A DNA stretch of 64,000 nt from JALORV01 sp035429805 (GCA_035429805.1 DAOMFL010000006.1:1-64000); one strand, 5' to 3'; shown: positions 34,427 through 44,245, numbered from the stretch's first letter. The notes: generated by a model not told the origin, from the letters alone. Translations and numbers: made by a program.

Positions 34427-35344
34427 TCACTTGCTGCTCGGCGCCCGCAGCCGCCTGCGCAGCGCGTCGCACGGGTCGGGGCGCTCGGCCGCGAGCGTTT
34501 CGACAACGACGTCGTAACGCTGGCGCCGCTCGTCAGCGCTGCCTTCGTTCGCGACCGCATCACTTTCGAGCAGTGCGATTACCACGAGGTCGCGCCGCTC
34601 CTCGGGGGTCAGCCAGAATGGGACGCCAATGTCCTTGCGCACGTGGCCGTTGCCCGTCAGCAGCACGACGCCGCCGGGCAGATAGGGACGTAGCGCGCGC
34701 GCCAGCACGATGTCGCGCGCGATCTGCGCGCGCGCCAGCGCGGACAGCGACTCGGCCGGCAGCAGGTTGCAGTGGCCCTGAGCCACCGCGAGCTCGTGCG
34801 CGGCGATGAATGAGGCCGGCAGATGGTCGAGGCCCAAGATGGCCTCGTCAGTCGGGTCGAAGACGGCGGCCCAACCCCGCGTGGACACCTTGATTGCGTC
34901 GGCGCGCGACAGGTTCGCCGCCACGATCGGCAGGCCGTACTCCACTGCGAGCTGCACGAACGGCCGGTAGTACGTCCACTCCCAGTTGCGCGCGCCCAGT
35001 GCGACGAGCGCATCGACATCGCCCGGCCGTTCGCGCCGTACCCGGTCGATGTCGGGCTGCCGCTCCCGATCGAACTGCTCGAAGGCGATCGCAGGCCGCG
35101 CGCCGGCTGCGACGACGCGGTTCAACGCCTCGAAGCGCAGTGCGTGCTGCACGCCGTTGTCGTGCACTTCGCCCAGCAGCACATTGCGTCGCAGGCTGAT
35201 CGCGGCGGCCAGATCCTCCGACGTGGCGGGCATGGCGGGTACGTCTGCCGCAATCGCGGCGGCCATCGACAACAGGGCCAGCAGCAGGGCGGCGCCTCGC
35301 GTGGCGAGCCCATTCAGCAACCGCGTGCGTGCGGCTGAATGCAT
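34427..35344 (-). CDS. ChaN-family (Tiki superfamily) protein
   Basis: 305 residues with a hydrophobic N-terminus (about 14-33). Family motifs: LLGEVHDN, AIAFEQFDRER, a RNWEWTYYRPF core and TGNGHVRKDIGVPFWL at the C-terminus. ChaN-like proteins bind heme or have metallo-protease-like Tiki folds; the N-terminal Glu-x-His and the GNGH His are present. No lipobox Cys is seen, unlike classical lipoproteins of this group. Ends 5 bases from the MFS gene stop (convergent). Confidence 0.8.
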   Translation of the reverse strand: MHSAARTRLLNGLATRGAALLLALLSMAAAIAADVPAMPATSEDLAAAISLRRNVLLGEVHDNGVQHALRFEALNRVVAAGARPAIAFEQFDRERQPDIDRVRRERPGDVDALVALGARNWEWTYYRPFVQLAVEYGLPIVAANLSRADAIKVSTRGWAAVFDPTDEAILGLDHLPASFIAAHELAVAQGHCNLLPAESLSALARAQIARDIVLARALRPYLPGGVVLLTGNGHVRKDIGVPFWLTPEERRDLVVIALLESDAVANEGSADERRQRYDVVVETLAAERPDPCDALRRRLRAPSSK

Positions 35345-35379
35345 GCGGGTCCGCTTGCGGCCGCCGTTCCCGCGGAGCC

Positions 35380-36234
35380 TCAGGACATTGCCAGCGGCTG
35401 CTTGCGCCGCGGCGGCGGGAAGAGTCGGTCGAGCGCCGCGAGATCGTCGGCATCGAGGACGAGGTCAGCGGCAGCGAGGTTTTCGCGCAGGTGCTCGATG
35501 CGGCCGGCCTTCGGAATCGCGATGACGGTCGGATCGCGCAGCACCCAGGCGAGCGCGAGTTGCGCCGCCGTCACGCGGTGCCGTGCCGCCGTGCGCGCGA
35601 GGCCAGGGTTGGAGGCGAGTGTTCCCTGGTCGATCGGACAATAGGCCATCGTCGCCACGGCGTGTTCACGGTGCCATGGCAGCAGATCGAATTCGATGCC
35701 GCGATGGCTGGCGGAGTAGTAGACCTGATTGGCAGGGCAGCTTGGGCCGTGTTCGAGCTGCCAGAGCTCCTGCATGTCGTCCAGGTCGAAGTTCGACACG
35801 CCCCACTGATGAATGTGGCCGGCGCTGCGCAGACGCTCGAAGCCATCGACGGTGGCGGCCAGCGGGTGGCTGCCGCGCCAGTGCAGCAGGTAGAGATCGA
35901 TCGTGTCGAGACGCAGCCGCGCCCGGCTGCGGTCGCATGCCGCTGCCACTCCGCGCAGGCTGGCATGGTGCGGGTATACCTTCGAGACGATGAACAGGTC
36001 GTCGCGCCGCACGTCGCCCGCCGCGAGCGCCTGGGCCACCGCCTCGCCTACCACCTCTTCGGCGCCGCCCTCACCGTACATCTCCGCGGTGTCGATCAAT
36101 CGGTAGCCAAGTTCGAGGGCCGCGCGCACTGCGGTGACCTCGGCGGCGCGCGTGCGTTTCGACTCGCCGAAGCGCCAGGTGCCGAGCCCGAGAGCCGGGA
36201 GGGATCCGCCGTCGCGCAGGGACACGGTTCTCAT
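35380..36234 (-). CDS. Aldo/keto reductase
   Basis: 284 residues, AKR TIM-barrel with the tetrad Asp48, Tyr53, Lys85 and His118 (LIDTAEMYG, SKVYP, LLHW). C-terminal residues include the usual IAIPKAGRIEHLREN cofactor segment, so an NADPH enzyme on small aldehydes or ketones is expected. Native substrate unknown. Stand-alone gene. Confidence 0.9.
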   Translation of the reverse strand: MRTVSLRDGGSLPALGLGTWRFGESKRTRAAEVTAVRAALELGYRLIDTAEMYGEGGAEEVVGEAVAQALAAGDVRRDDLFIVSKVYPHHASLRGVAAACDRSRARLRLDTIDLYLLHWRGSHPLAATVDGFERLRSAGHIHQWGVSNFDLDDMQELWQLEHGPSCPANQVYYSASHRGIEFDLLPWHREHAVATMAYCPIDQGTLASNPGLARTAARHRVTAAQLALAWVLRDPTVIAIPKAGRIEHLRENLAAADLVLDADDLAALDRLFPPPRRKQPLAMS

Positions 36235-36259
36235 CGTCGTTGCGCAACCCGCGTCGGCC

Positions 36260-36763
36260 TCAGTGTGCGACCTGCTTCAGCCCGGACGCGGGCCTGCTGC
36301 GCTCGTCCTCGGCGATGCGCGACAGGTAGGCCGCAAATTCCTCATCCTCGCCCTTCAGCAGTCGCGGCAGGCGGTAGTAGAAGTCGTCGCGCCGGGCCCA
36401 CTCACGCATGAAGTCCTCCCAGGAATTCCAGCGTCGGAGCTGCAACGGCGTCATCCCTTCGCCGTAGGCGGTCAGGTAGGCGCGCTCGAGCAGCGAGATC
36501 AGCATGTCGAATATGACCAGCATGCGCTCCTGCTGCTCCGGGCTCAGATCCAGCGTCGCCGTTTCGCTGCGCAGTCGCAGGTCCGGGTTCTCCATCATGA
36601 CTTTCAGGAAGTCGTTGTAGGCGTTCGAAAGCAGCTGATAGATTTCGTCGTCCTTCTGAGCACGTTCCTTGCGCTGTTCGAAGATGAAGATGAAGATGGC
36701 CAGCGGCAGGCCGATTACGGTCACCACGTAGCTGGCAATTTCCCAGAAGCTTCTGTCGAACAC
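36260..36763 (-). CDS. Small one-helix membrane protein, translationally coupled to Crp/Fnr gene
   Basis: 167 residues: one N-terminal membrane helix (about 9-30, VVTVIGLPLAIFIFIFE), then a charged helical cytoplasmic domain with an EFMRE/RLPRLLKGEDEEF end. No family recognised. Its GTG start follows the Crp/Fnr stop by one base and the ribosome binding site GGAGG lies in the end of that gene, so both proteins are made together. A signalling or membrane-stress role is inferred only from that coupling. Confidence 0.75.
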   Translation of the reverse strand: MFDRSFWEIASYVVTVIGLPLAIFIFIFEQRKERAQKDDEIYQLLSNAYNDFLKVMMENPDLRLRSETATLDLSPEQQERMLVIFDMLISLLERAYLTAYGEGMTPLQLRRWNSWEDFMREWARRDDFYYRLPRLLKGEDEEFAAYLSRIAEDERSRPASGLKQVAH

Positions 36764-36764
36764 G

Positions 36765-37454
36765 TTAGCCTCCGAAGCGCCGCAGGCCGCCGATGTCGAG
36801 GATGCGCACGCGACCGTAAGCGACCTCCAGCAGTCCGGCCCGTGCCAGCACCTGCAGGGCCTGGTTCACGCGCTGCCGCGAGACGCCCGACAGATAGCCG
36901 ATCTCCTCCTGCGAGATTTCCAGCTCACCGCGATTGCCGGGATAGAGGTGCGGATTGAAGAGCTCGGCGAGGCAGCGGGCGACGCGCGCGTCCGGTTCGA
37001 GCAGCCGTTCGTACTCGACCATGCCGATGAACTGCCCGAGGCGCTCGTTCAGCTGCGTCAGCAGGAAGCGGTTGAACGGAATGCTGGTGTCGAGCAGGTG
37101 CTCGAAGGTGCGCCGCGGCATCCAGGCAATGCGCGTGTCACGCAGGGCCACGACGTCGTACTTGCGCGGTTCGTCCTTCAGGATCGAACCTTCGCCGAAC
37201 CAGCCGCCGGGTCCGACACCGGTGAACGTGGCGGTCTTGCCGACCGGCGAAACCACATTGATCTTGACCAGGCCGTCGATGACGCCGGTCCAGGCGTCGA
37301 CCACCTCGCCCTTGCGCATGACGACCGAGCCGCCGCTGTAGCGGCGCTCCTCGATCTCGGCGAGCGTGCGCTCGCGGTCGGCGGCCTCCAGCGCCGGCCA
37401 CCAGGCACTGGCAACCAGCACGTCGGCAATGCGGGGTGGATCGGGTTCGGCCAT
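36765..37454 (-). CDS. Crp/Fnr-family transcriptional regulator
   Basis: 229 residues: an N-terminal cNMP-binding jelly-roll (about 30-145, GPGGWFGEGSILKDEPRKYDVVAL) and a C-terminal winged HTH (about 165-225; QEEIGYLSGVSRQRVNQALQVLARAG). Phosphate-binding cassette residues GEGS are partly kept; there are no Cys residues for an Fe-S cluster, so it is not a true FNR. It is divergent from the acyl-CoA ligase gene, probably its target. Confidence 0.85.
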   Translation of the reverse strand: MAEPDPPRIADVLVASAWWPALEAADRERTLAEIEERRYSGGSVVMRKGEVVDAWTGVIDGLVKINVVSPVGKTATFTGVGPGGWFGEGSILKDEPRKYDVVALRDTRIAWMPRRTFEHLLDTSIPFNRFLLTQLNERLGQFIGMVEYERLLEPDARVARCLAELFNPHLYPGNRGELEISQEEIGYLSGVSRQRVNQALQVLARAGLLEVAYGRVRILDIGGLRRFGG

Positions 37455-37490
37455 GGGTCACAGCGGGAATTTCCCTATTCTGGCTGAAGA

Positions 37491-37508
37491 CTGTCGCCCG
37501 GACGACAG
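37491..37508. promoter_or_regulatory. Candidate Crp/Fnr-type operator
   Basis: CTGTCGCCCGGACGACAG is an 18-bp near-palindrome (6-bp arms CTGTCG/CGACAG around a central CCGG) in the 184-base space between the Crp/Fnr gene and the ligase gene. Size and dyad symmetry fit a Crp-family dimer site, though not the canonical sequence. Confidence 0.4.
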
Positions 37509-37638
37509 CCTGCAGCGGCGTCGCGCCGTACCGTACGCGGCACGTCGCCGATGGACGACGCGGCAGGACCATTGCGCTAAGCTAGCCCGGACCGGGCCCG
37601 CACGAGGCGCGGACAAGAACAGTTGGAGACAGACGATC

Positions 37639-39588
37639 GTGGCGGAGACCGGTACCGCGGACACGTTCCCGCGCCTGTTGCAGCTGCATGCACGCCAGAG
37701 GCCCGGCGCGACGGCCATTCGCGAGAAGGATCTCGGAATCTGGCAGAGCTGGAGCTGGTCGCAGATGCAGGCCGAGGTCCAGCAGATCGCGGCGGGTCTG
37801 CACCAGGCCGGCTTCCAGCGCGGGGATCACCTGGCCATCGTCGGCGAGAACCGGCCACGGCTGTACTTCACGATGATCGCGGTGCAGTGCCTCGGTGGCA
37901 TCCCGGTGCCGCTGTACCAGGACGCGGTCGCGGCCGAGATGGCATTCGTGTTCGCCAACGCGGAGATCAAGTTCGCTGTCGCGGAGGACCAGGAACAGGT
38001 CGACAAGCTGCTCGAGGTCCGCGAATCCGTGCCTCACCTGAGGCGCATCATCTACGAAGATCCGCGCGGGCTGCGCAACTACGACCAGCCCGGGCTGGCC
38101 TCGTATGAGCAAATCCGTGCGCTGGGCGAGCAGTTCCTGAAGGAGCGGCCGACGCTGGTCGACGACGAGATCGCCAGGGGCCGGGCCGACGACGTCGCGG
38201 CGATGTTCTACACGTCGGGCACCACCGGCAATCCCAAGGGCGTCGTGCTGGGCTACGGCAACCTGCTGGCAGCCGGTCGCGCTGGCGCCGTCATGGAGAA
38301 CCTGACGGACCGCGAAGAAGTGCTGGCCTACCTCCCGATGGCGTGGATCGGGCAGAACATCTTCTCGTACACGCAGTGGCTGGTATGCGGCTTCACCGTG
38401 AACTGCCCGGAGTCGGCGTCGACGGTGATGGCCGACATGCGCGAGATCGGTCCGACCTACTACTTCGCTCCGCCGCGAGTGCTGGAGGGCCTGCTGACTC
38501 AGGTAATGATCCGCATGGAGGACGCCTCGGCGGTCAAGCGGCGCATGTTCCATTACTTCATGGAAGTGGCGCGTCGGGTTGGAGGTCGCCTGCTCGACAA
38601 GCAGCCGGTCGGGCCGGGCGATCGTCTGCTCTACGGCCTCGGCGACTGGCTCGTCTACGCTCCGCTGCGCAACGCTCTCGGCATGAGCCGCATCCGCGTC
38701 GCCTATACGGCCGGCGAGGCGATCGGACCCGATCTGTTCACGTTCTACCGGTCGCTGGGCATTAACCTGAAGCAGCTGTACGGATCGACCGAGACATCGG
38801 TGTTCGTCTGTGTGCAGCCCAACGGCGGGGTGAAGCCGGACACGGTCGGTCCGCCGGTCGCGGGCGTCGAGATTCGCCTGACCGATGCGGGCGAGATCCT
38901 GATCCGCTCGCCCGGTCTGTTCCGCGAGTACTACAAGTCCCCCGAGGCGACCCGCGATGCGAAGGACGGCGAGGGCTGGTTCCACACCGGCGACGCCGGC
39001 TACTTCGATGCCGAGGGGCACCTGAAGATCATCGACCGGGCCAAGGACGTCGGCAAGCTGGCGGACGGGACGCTGTTCGCGCCGAAGTACATCGAGAACA
39101 AGCTGAAGTTCTTCCCGACGATCAAGGAAGCCGTGGCATTCGGCGACCAGCGCGAGATGGTGTGCGCGTTCGTCAACATCGACATGGAAGCCGTCGGCAA
39201 CTGGGCCGAGCGCCACAATCTCCCCTACACCGGGTACACCGACCTGGCCGGCAAGCCGGAGGTCCTCGAACTGATCCGGGAGTCGGTCGAACGGGTCAAC
39301 GCCGACCTCGCCAACGATCCTAAGCTCGCGAACGCGCAGATCCGTCGCTTCATCGTGCTGCACAAGGAACTCGACGCCGATGACGAGGAACTGACGCGGA
39401 CGCGCAAGGTGCGGCGGCGGTTCATCCAGGACAAGTACAGCGTCCTGGTCGATGCAATGTACTCGGGGCGCAAGGAGCAGTTCATCGAGACGATGGTCAA
39501 GTTCGAGGACGGCCGCACTGGCAAGGTTGCGGCAACGCTGCAGGTGCGCGATGCGAAGACCTTCGCGCCGATGCAGAAGGCGGCCTGA
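37639..39588 (+). CDS. Long-chain/aromatic acyl-CoA ligase (AMP-binding)
   Basis: 649 residues, ANL superfamily. Phosphate loop YTSGTTGNPKG is intact, with LYGSTET, the Asp of GDAGYFDAEG and hinge sequence IDRAKDVGKLADG. The long C-terminal domain and size fit FadD15-like/long-chain or aromatic acyl-CoA ligases. The start is GTG 37639 with GGAG upstream. It heads an operon with a full LIV-type ABC transporter, so its substrate is probably the imported acid, converted to a CoA thioester inside the cell. Confidence 0.88.
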   Translation: MAETGTADTFPRLLQLHARQRPGATAIREKDLGIWQSWSWSQMQAEVQQIAAGLHQAGFQRGDHLAIVGENRPRLYFTMIAVQCLGGIPVPLYQDAVAAEMAFVFANAEIKFAVAEDQEQVDKLLEVRESVPHLRRIIYEDPRGLRNYDQPGLASYEQIRALGEQFLKERPTLVDDEIARGRADDVAAMFYTSGTTGNPKGVVLGYGNLLAAGRAGAVMENLTDREEVLAYLPMAWIGQNIFSYTQWLVCGFTVNCPESASTVMADMREIGPTYYFAPPRVLEGLLTQVMIRMEDASAVKRRMFHYFMEVARRVGGRLLDKQPVGPGDRLLYGLGDWLVYAPLRNALGMSRIRVAYTAGEAIGPDLFTFYRSLGINLKQLYGSTETSVFVCVQPNGGVKPDTVGPPVAGVEIRLTDAGEILIRSPGLFREYYKSPEATRDAKDGEGWFHTGDAGYFDAEGHLKIIDRAKDVGKLADGTLFAPKYIENKLKFFPTIKEAVAFGDQREMVCAFVNIDMEAVGNWAERHNLPYTGYTDLAGKPEVLELIRESVERVNADLANDPKLANAQIRRFIVLHKELDADDEELTRTRKVRRRFIQDKYSVLVDAMYSGRKEQFIETMVKFEDGRTGKVAATLQVRDAKTFAPMQKAA

Positions 39589-39591
39589 GCG

Positions 39592-39855
39592 ATGAACCCG
39601 CGTGTCTGGATCGCCGTCGCCTGCCTCGTCATCGGCGTGCCGGTGGCCGCCTGGGGCCTGGCCGACGGCTCGATCCTGATCGGTTTCGCGGGCCTGGCAC
39701 TGGTGCTTGCCTTTGTGTACCTCGTGGTCGAGGCGCTGAACCTTGCAGCCAGACCCAGGAACCCGATCGTCAAGGCTGACAACCCGGCGTGGGCCATGAA
39801 GGATGACCGGCCGGCAGCCACCGAGCACGAATCGCGTCATGGAGGCTCCCTGTGA
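39592..39855 (+). CDS. Small two-helix membrane protein
   Basis: 87 residues with two hydrophobic segments (about 5-24 and 28-50) and a hydrophilic C-terminal tail. No family recognised. It is 3 bases after the ligase stop and overlaps the next ATPase start (GTG at 39852) by 4 bases, which argues it is a real, co-translated part of the transport operon. Confidence 0.65.
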   Translation: MNPRVWIAVACLVIGVPVAAWGLADGSILIGFAGLALVLAFVYLVVEALNLAARPRNPIVKADNPAWAMKDDRPAATEHESRHGGSL

Positions 39856-40637
39856 CGCGACGTGCCGTCGGCAATGTTCTGCTTGGCGTCGAGGACGTCT
39901 GGCTGTCGTTCGGCGGCGTCAAGGCGATCCAGGGCGTGTCGTTCGACGTAAGGGAGCATGAGATCCGCGCGATCATCGGTCCCAATGGCGCCGGCAAGAG
40001 CTCGATGCTCAACGTCATCAACGGCGTCTATCACCCGCAGCAGGGGCGCATCACGTTCGCGGGCAAGGTACGCACCTCGATGGACCCCCATGACGCCGCA
40101 GCCCAGGGCTTCGGTCGCACATTCCAGAATCTGGCGCTGTTCAAGGGCATGAGCGTGCTCGACAACATCATGACCGGCCGCAACCTGCACATGAAGACCG
40201 GCCTCCTGTCCCAGGCGGTGCACCTGGGCTTCGCACGGCGCGAGGAGCTGCGGCACCGCGAGTTCGTTGAACACATCATCGATTTCCTCGAGATCCAGGC
40301 GTATCGGAAGACGCCGGTGGGACGCCTGCCCTACGGGCTGCAGAAGCGTGTCGATCTGGCACGGGCGCTGGCGATGGAACCGAAGATCCTGCTGCTCGAC
40401 GAACCGATGGCCGGCATGAACCTCGAGGAGAAGCAGGACATGTCGCGCTTCGTGCTCGACGTCAACGACGAATTCGGCACGACGATCGTGCTGATCGAGC
40501 ACGACATGGGAGTCGTGATGGACATCTCGGATCGCGTCGTCGTGCTCGACTACGGACGCAAGATCGGTGACGGTACACCGGATGAGGTGCGGTCCAACGA
40601 GACAGTCATTGCCGCTTACCTGGGCGTGGCGCACTGA
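39852..40637 (+). CDS. LIV-type ABC transporter ATPase (LivG-like)
   Basis: 261 residues. Walker A GPNGAGKS (43-50), signature replaced by the LivG-type LPYGLQKRVDLARA, Walker B ILLLDEPMAGM, and switch His in VLIEHDMGVVMD. First of two ATPases in the branched-chain amino acid-type uptake system. Starts at GTG overlapping the small membrane gene. Confidence 0.92.
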   Translation: MTRRAVGNVLLGVEDVWLSFGGVKAIQGVSFDVREHEIRAIIGPNGAGKSSMLNVINGVYHPQQGRITFAGKVRTSMDPHDAAAQGFGRTFQNLALFKGMSVLDNIMTGRNLHMKTGLLSQAVHLGFARREELRHREFVEHIIDFLEIQAYRKTPVGRLPYGLQKRVDLARALAMEPKILLLDEPMAGMNLEEKQDMSRFVLDVNDEFGTTIVLIEHDMGVVMDISDRVVVLDYGRKIGDGTPDEVRSNETVIAAYLGVAH

Positions 40638-40646
40638 GGCCCGGAC

Positions 40647-41669
40647 ATGGAGCAGGCATTGCAGTCGCTGCAGAAGAACTGGCCGGTAGTGGCACTTCTG
40701 GTGCTGATGGCGATCGGGGCGATCGGTCCGCTGGCGTTCGGCATGGCCGCGCCCAGCTTCTATATCGAGGTGCTGCTCGGCGGCCTGATGTCCGGCGTCA
40801 TGTACTCGCTGGTCGCGCTCGGGTTCGTGCTGATCTTCAAGGCCTCCGGGGTCTTCAATTTCGCCCAGGGCGCAATGGTGCTCTTTGCCGCCCTGGCGGT
40901 GGCGCGGATCGCCGAGGTTGTGCCGCTGCCGGTTGCTTTCGTCGCCGCGATCTTCGTCATGGCCGTGCTCGCCTGGCTGATCGAGCGGCTGGTGCTGCGG
41001 CACCTCGTCAATCAGGACGCCGTCGTGCTGCTGATGGCGACGCTGGGCGTCAGCTACTTCCTCGACGGCTTTGGCCAGACGCTCTGGGGCAGCGACATCT
41101 ACAAGATCGACACCGGACTGCCGAAGACTCCGATGATCGTCGCGGAGAGATTCTTCGAGGGAGGCATTCTCATCAACACGGAGGACGTGGTCGCAGCCGG
41201 CGTTGCAGCGCTGCTGGTGCTCGCGCTGGCACTGTTCTTCCAGAAGACGCCGACCGGCCGCGCGTTGCGCGCGGTGGCGGATGATCACCAGGCCGCGCAG
41301 TCGATCGGCATTCCGCTGAACCGCATCTGGGTCATCGTCTGGACCGTCGCCGGCTTCGTTGCCCTGGTCGCCGGCGTCATCTGGGGTTCCAAACTCGGCG
41401 TCCAGTTCTCGCTCTCGCTGATCGCGCTGAAGGCGCTGCCGGTCGTGATCCTCGGCGGTTTCACCTCGGTGCCGGGCGCGATCATCGGCGGGCTCATCAT
41501 CGGTGTCGGCGAGAAGTTCGCCGAGGTGTTCCTCGGGCCGATCCTGGTGAAGGCGTTCGATCTGGCCGGCGGCGGCATCGAGAACTGGTTCGCCTACGTC
41601 CTGGCGCTGCTGTTCCTGCTGGTCCGGCCGGAGGGCCTGTTCGGCGAGAAGCACATCGACCGGGTCTAG
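40647..41669 (+). CDS. LIV-type ABC transporter permease (LivH-like)
   Basis: 340 residues, about 8-9 membrane helices. Starts with a short cytoplasmic region, then the LivH pattern VALGFVLIFKASGVFNFAQGAMVL, and the GRALRAVADDHQAAQSIGIP coupling loop that contacts the ATPase. It begins 9 bases after the LivG-like gene. One of two permeases forming the channel. Confidence 0.92.
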   Translation: MEQALQSLQKNWPVVALLVLMAIGAIGPLAFGMAAPSFYIEVLLGGLMSGVMYSLVALGFVLIFKASGVFNFAQGAMVLFAALAVARIAEVVPLPVAFVAAIFVMAVLAWLIERLVLRHLVNQDAVVLLMATLGVSYFLDGFGQTLWGSDIYKIDTGLPKTPMIVAERFFEGGILINTEDVVAAGVAALLVLALALFFQKTPTGRALRAVADDHQAAQSIGIPLNRIWVIVWTVAGFVALVAGVIWGSKLGVQFSLSLIALKALPVVILGGFTSVPGAIIGGLIIGVGEKFAEVFLGPILVKAFDLAGGGIENWFAYVLALLFLLVRPEGLFGEKHIDRV

Positions 41670-41680
41670 GACGAGACGAC

Positions 41681-42745
41681 ATGCTCTATCGCGAAAACGG
41701 CCAGTTCAAGGTCTCGTACGCCGCAGACCAGCAGGTCCTGCCGATCGTCCAGGACCGCTGGTTCATGCTGGCGCTGCTCGTCTTTGCGTACCTCGTGATG
41801 CCGGCGATCGGAAGTGACTACCTGTTCCTGTCGCTGGTGATTCCGTTCCTGATCCTGTCGATTGCCGCGATCGGGCTGAACGTGCTGGTCGGCTACTGCG
41901 GTCAGATCTCTCTGGGGACAGCTGCATTCATGGCGGTCGGGGCCTATGCGGCCTACAACTTCGTCATCCGCGTGCCGTCGCTCAACTTCATCGTCGTGCT
42001 GATCCTGTCGGGGGGTATCGCCGCGCTGGTCGGCGTCCTGTTCGGGATACCGAGTCTGCGCATCAAGGGCCTGTACCTGGCAGTGGCGACGCTCGCCGCA
42101 CAGTTCTTCGTCGACTGGATGTTCGCCCGGGTCAAGTGGTTCACGAATTACTCGTCGTCGGGCTCAGTCTCGACCGCGCCGATCGAGATGTTCGGCTGGA
42201 CGATGGAATCTTCGACCGAGAAATACGTATTCGTACTGTCGGTCGCGGTCGTGATGACGCTGGCGGCGAAGAACCTCGTGCGGGGCCACATCGGCCGCAG
42301 CTGGATGGCGATCCGGGACATGGATGTCGCGGCCGAGGTGATCGGCATCCGGCCGCTGTACGCCAAACTCTCGGCATTTGCCGTCAGTTCGTTCTATGCC
42401 GGAGTGGCGGGCGCCCTCTGGGGCTTCATCCGGCTGGGAGCCTGGGAGCCGCTGGCCTTCAACATCAACCTGTCGCTGAACCTGCTGTTCATGATCATCA
42501 TCGGCGGCATGGGCTCGCTGCTCGGTTCCTACTTCGGCGCGGCCTTCATCGTGGTCCTGCCGATTCTGCTGAACCAGATCCCAGGGTGGTTCGGCATCGA
42601 GATCTCGACCGCGCTGTCGTCGCATCTCGAGTCGATGATCTTCGGCAGCCTGATCGTCTTCTTTCTGATCGTCGAGCCGCATGGGCTGGCGCGGCTGTGG
42701 GCGATCGGCAAGGAAAAACTGAGACTATGGCCGTTCCCGCACTGA
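41681..42745 (+). CDS. LIV-type ABC transporter permease (LivM-like)
   Basis: 354 residues, about 9-10 helices, LivM pattern: NVLVGYCGQISLGTAAFMAVGAYAAY near the N-terminus and RSWMAIRDMDVAAEVIGIRP as ATPase-coupling loop. Partner permease to the LivH-like protein. It starts 11 bases after it. Confidence 0.92.
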   Translation: MLYRENGQFKVSYAADQQVLPIVQDRWFMLALLVFAYLVMPAIGSDYLFLSLVIPFLILSIAAIGLNVLVGYCGQISLGTAAFMAVGAYAAYNFVIRVPSLNFIVVLILSGGIAALVGVLFGIPSLRIKGLYLAVATLAAQFFVDWMFARVKWFTNYSSSGSVSTAPIEMFGWTMESSTEKYVFVLSVAVVMTLAAKNLVRGHIGRSWMAIRDMDVAAEVIGIRPLYAKLSAFAVSSFYAGVAGALWGFIRLGAWEPLAFNINLSLNLLFMIIIGGMGSLLGSYFGAAFIVVLPILLNQIPGWFGIEISTALSSHLESMIFGSLIVFFLIVEPHGLARLWAIGKEKLRLWPFPH

Positions 42746-42811
42746 GGTCCACGGAGACGACGGCTCAACAGAATGGCTGGACCCCCAATTGGCACATGCA
42801 TGGAGACAACG

Positions 42812-44245
42812 ATGGCACGAGTGTTCAACGCAAGAATCGCCGCGCTGACGGCGGCGGCAATGGCAGCGGCGATATCGCTGGCGCTGCCCGCGACGTCGGG
42901 CGCGCAGCAGAAAGCCGCCGCACCGGCGGCGGCCGGCAAGGGTGAGCAGTTCTTCCCCGTGCTGGTCTATCGCACCGGCGCCTATGCGCCGAACGGTGTT
43001 CCCTGGGCCAATGGCTTCGTCGACTACCTGAAGCTGGTCAATGCGCAGGGCGGCATCAACGGCGTGAAGATCACCTGGGAAGAGTGCGAGACTGGCTACG
43101 CTACGGATCGCGGCGTCGAGTGCTATGAGCGGCTCAAGACCAAGCCGTTCGCCGCCGCGGTGCAGCCGCTGTCGACCGGCATCACCTTCGCGCTGACCGA
43201 CAAGGCACCGCACGACAAAGTGCCATTGGTCACGGCGGGGTACGGACGCTCCGAATCGGTCGAGGGCGAGGCGTTTCCGTGGAACTTCCCGCTGATGGGC
43301 ACCTACTGGGACGCGGCCGATGTCCTGGTGCAGCACGTCGGCAAGCTGAACGGCGGCCTGGACAAGCTCAAGGGCAAGAAGATCGCGCTCGTTTACCACG
43401 ATTCGCCGTTCGGCAAGGAGCCGATCGCACTGCTGCAGGAGCGGGCGAAGCTGCACGGTTTCGAACTGATCACGATCCCGGTCACGCATCCGGGGGTCGA
43501 GCAGAAGGCAGCCTGGCTGCAGATCCGTCAGGCTCGTCCCGACTACGTCTTCCTTTGGGGCTGGGGCGTGATGAACTCGACCGCGCTGCGCGAGGCCGTC
43601 GCCACCGGCTACCCGCGCGACAAGATGTACGGCGTGTGGTGGGCCGCAGCCGAGCCCGACGTGCTGCCGGTCGGCGCCGATGCCAAGGGTTACAACGGGC
43701 TGGCGCTGCAGCACGGCGCGGGGCGCGCGAAGATGCAGGAGGACATACTCAAGCTGGTGCATGACAAGGGCCAGGGCACGGGTCCGCGTGATGAGGTCGG
43801 CAGCGTGCTCTACAACCGCGGCATGATCAGCGCGATGCTTTCGGTCGAGGGCGTGCGTCAGGCGCAGTTGCGCTATGGCGTGAAGCCGCTGACCGGCGAA
43901 GAAGTGCGCTATGGCCTGGAGAACCTGAACATCGACGCCAAGCGCCTGGAACAGCTGGGTCTGACCGGCGTGATGAAGCCGCTCGCCACCAACTGCCGTG
44001 ACCATGCAGGCGCGCGCTCCGCACGCATCCAGCAATGGGACGGCACCAAGTGGGTCTTCGTGTCGGACTTCTACGAGGCGGACAACCAGATCATCAAGCC
44101 GATGATCAAGGCCGCGGCCGAGCGCTACGTCACCGAGAAGAAGCTGACGATGCGCAGCTGCGCGACCGAGATCGCGGCGGACAAGGGCGGCGCCGCGGCG
44201 GCAGCTCCGGCCGCGGTGAAGACGGCACCGGCAGCGAAGAAGTAG
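42812..44245 (+). CDS. ABC transporter periplasmic substrate-binding protein
   Basis: 477 residues: a signal peptide (about 1-32, ATSGAQQ), then a Peripla_BP_6 domain with VNAQGGINGVKITWEECETGYA and GHDSPFGKEP-type motifs. A C-terminal Ala/Pro/Lys-rich tail (AAAPAAVKTAPAAKK) is unusual. It is large for a LivJ-type protein, consistent with an aromatic or other organic-acid ligand rather than an amino acid. ATG 42812 is chosen because GGAGA lies just upstream and the signal peptide begins there. A 16-bp hairpin follows the gene. Confidence 0.88.
   Translation: MARVFNARIAALTAAAMAAAISLALPATSGAQQKAAAPAAAGKGEQFFPVLVYRTGAYAPNGVPWANGFVDYLKLVNAQGGINGVKITWEECETGYATDRGVECYERLKTKPFAAAVQPLSTGITFALTDKAPHDKVPLVTAGYGRSESVEGEAFPWNFPLMGTYWDAADVLVQHVGKLNGGLDKLKGKKIALVYHDSPFGKEPIALLQERAKLHGFELITIPVTHPGVEQKAAWLQIRQARPDYVFLWGWGVMNSTALREAVATGYPRDKMYGVWWAAAEPDVLPVGADAKGYNGLALQHGAGRAKMQEDILKLVHDKGQGTGPRDEVGSVLYNRGMISAMLSVEGVRQAQLRYGVKPLTGEEVRYGLENLNIDAKRLEQLGLTGVMKPLATNCRDHAGARSARIQQWDGTKWVFVSDFYEADNQIIKPMIKAAAERYVTEKKLTMRSCATEIAADKGGAAAAAPAAVKTAPAAKK

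Noticed and set aside
37582..39840. 752-codon minus-strand frame
   Set aside because: Antisense to the acyl-CoA ligase with intact YTSGTTG loop.
39837..41654. 605-codon minus-strand frame
   Set aside because: Antisense to two ABC transporter genes; rich in His/Arg/Asp as expected from a shadow.
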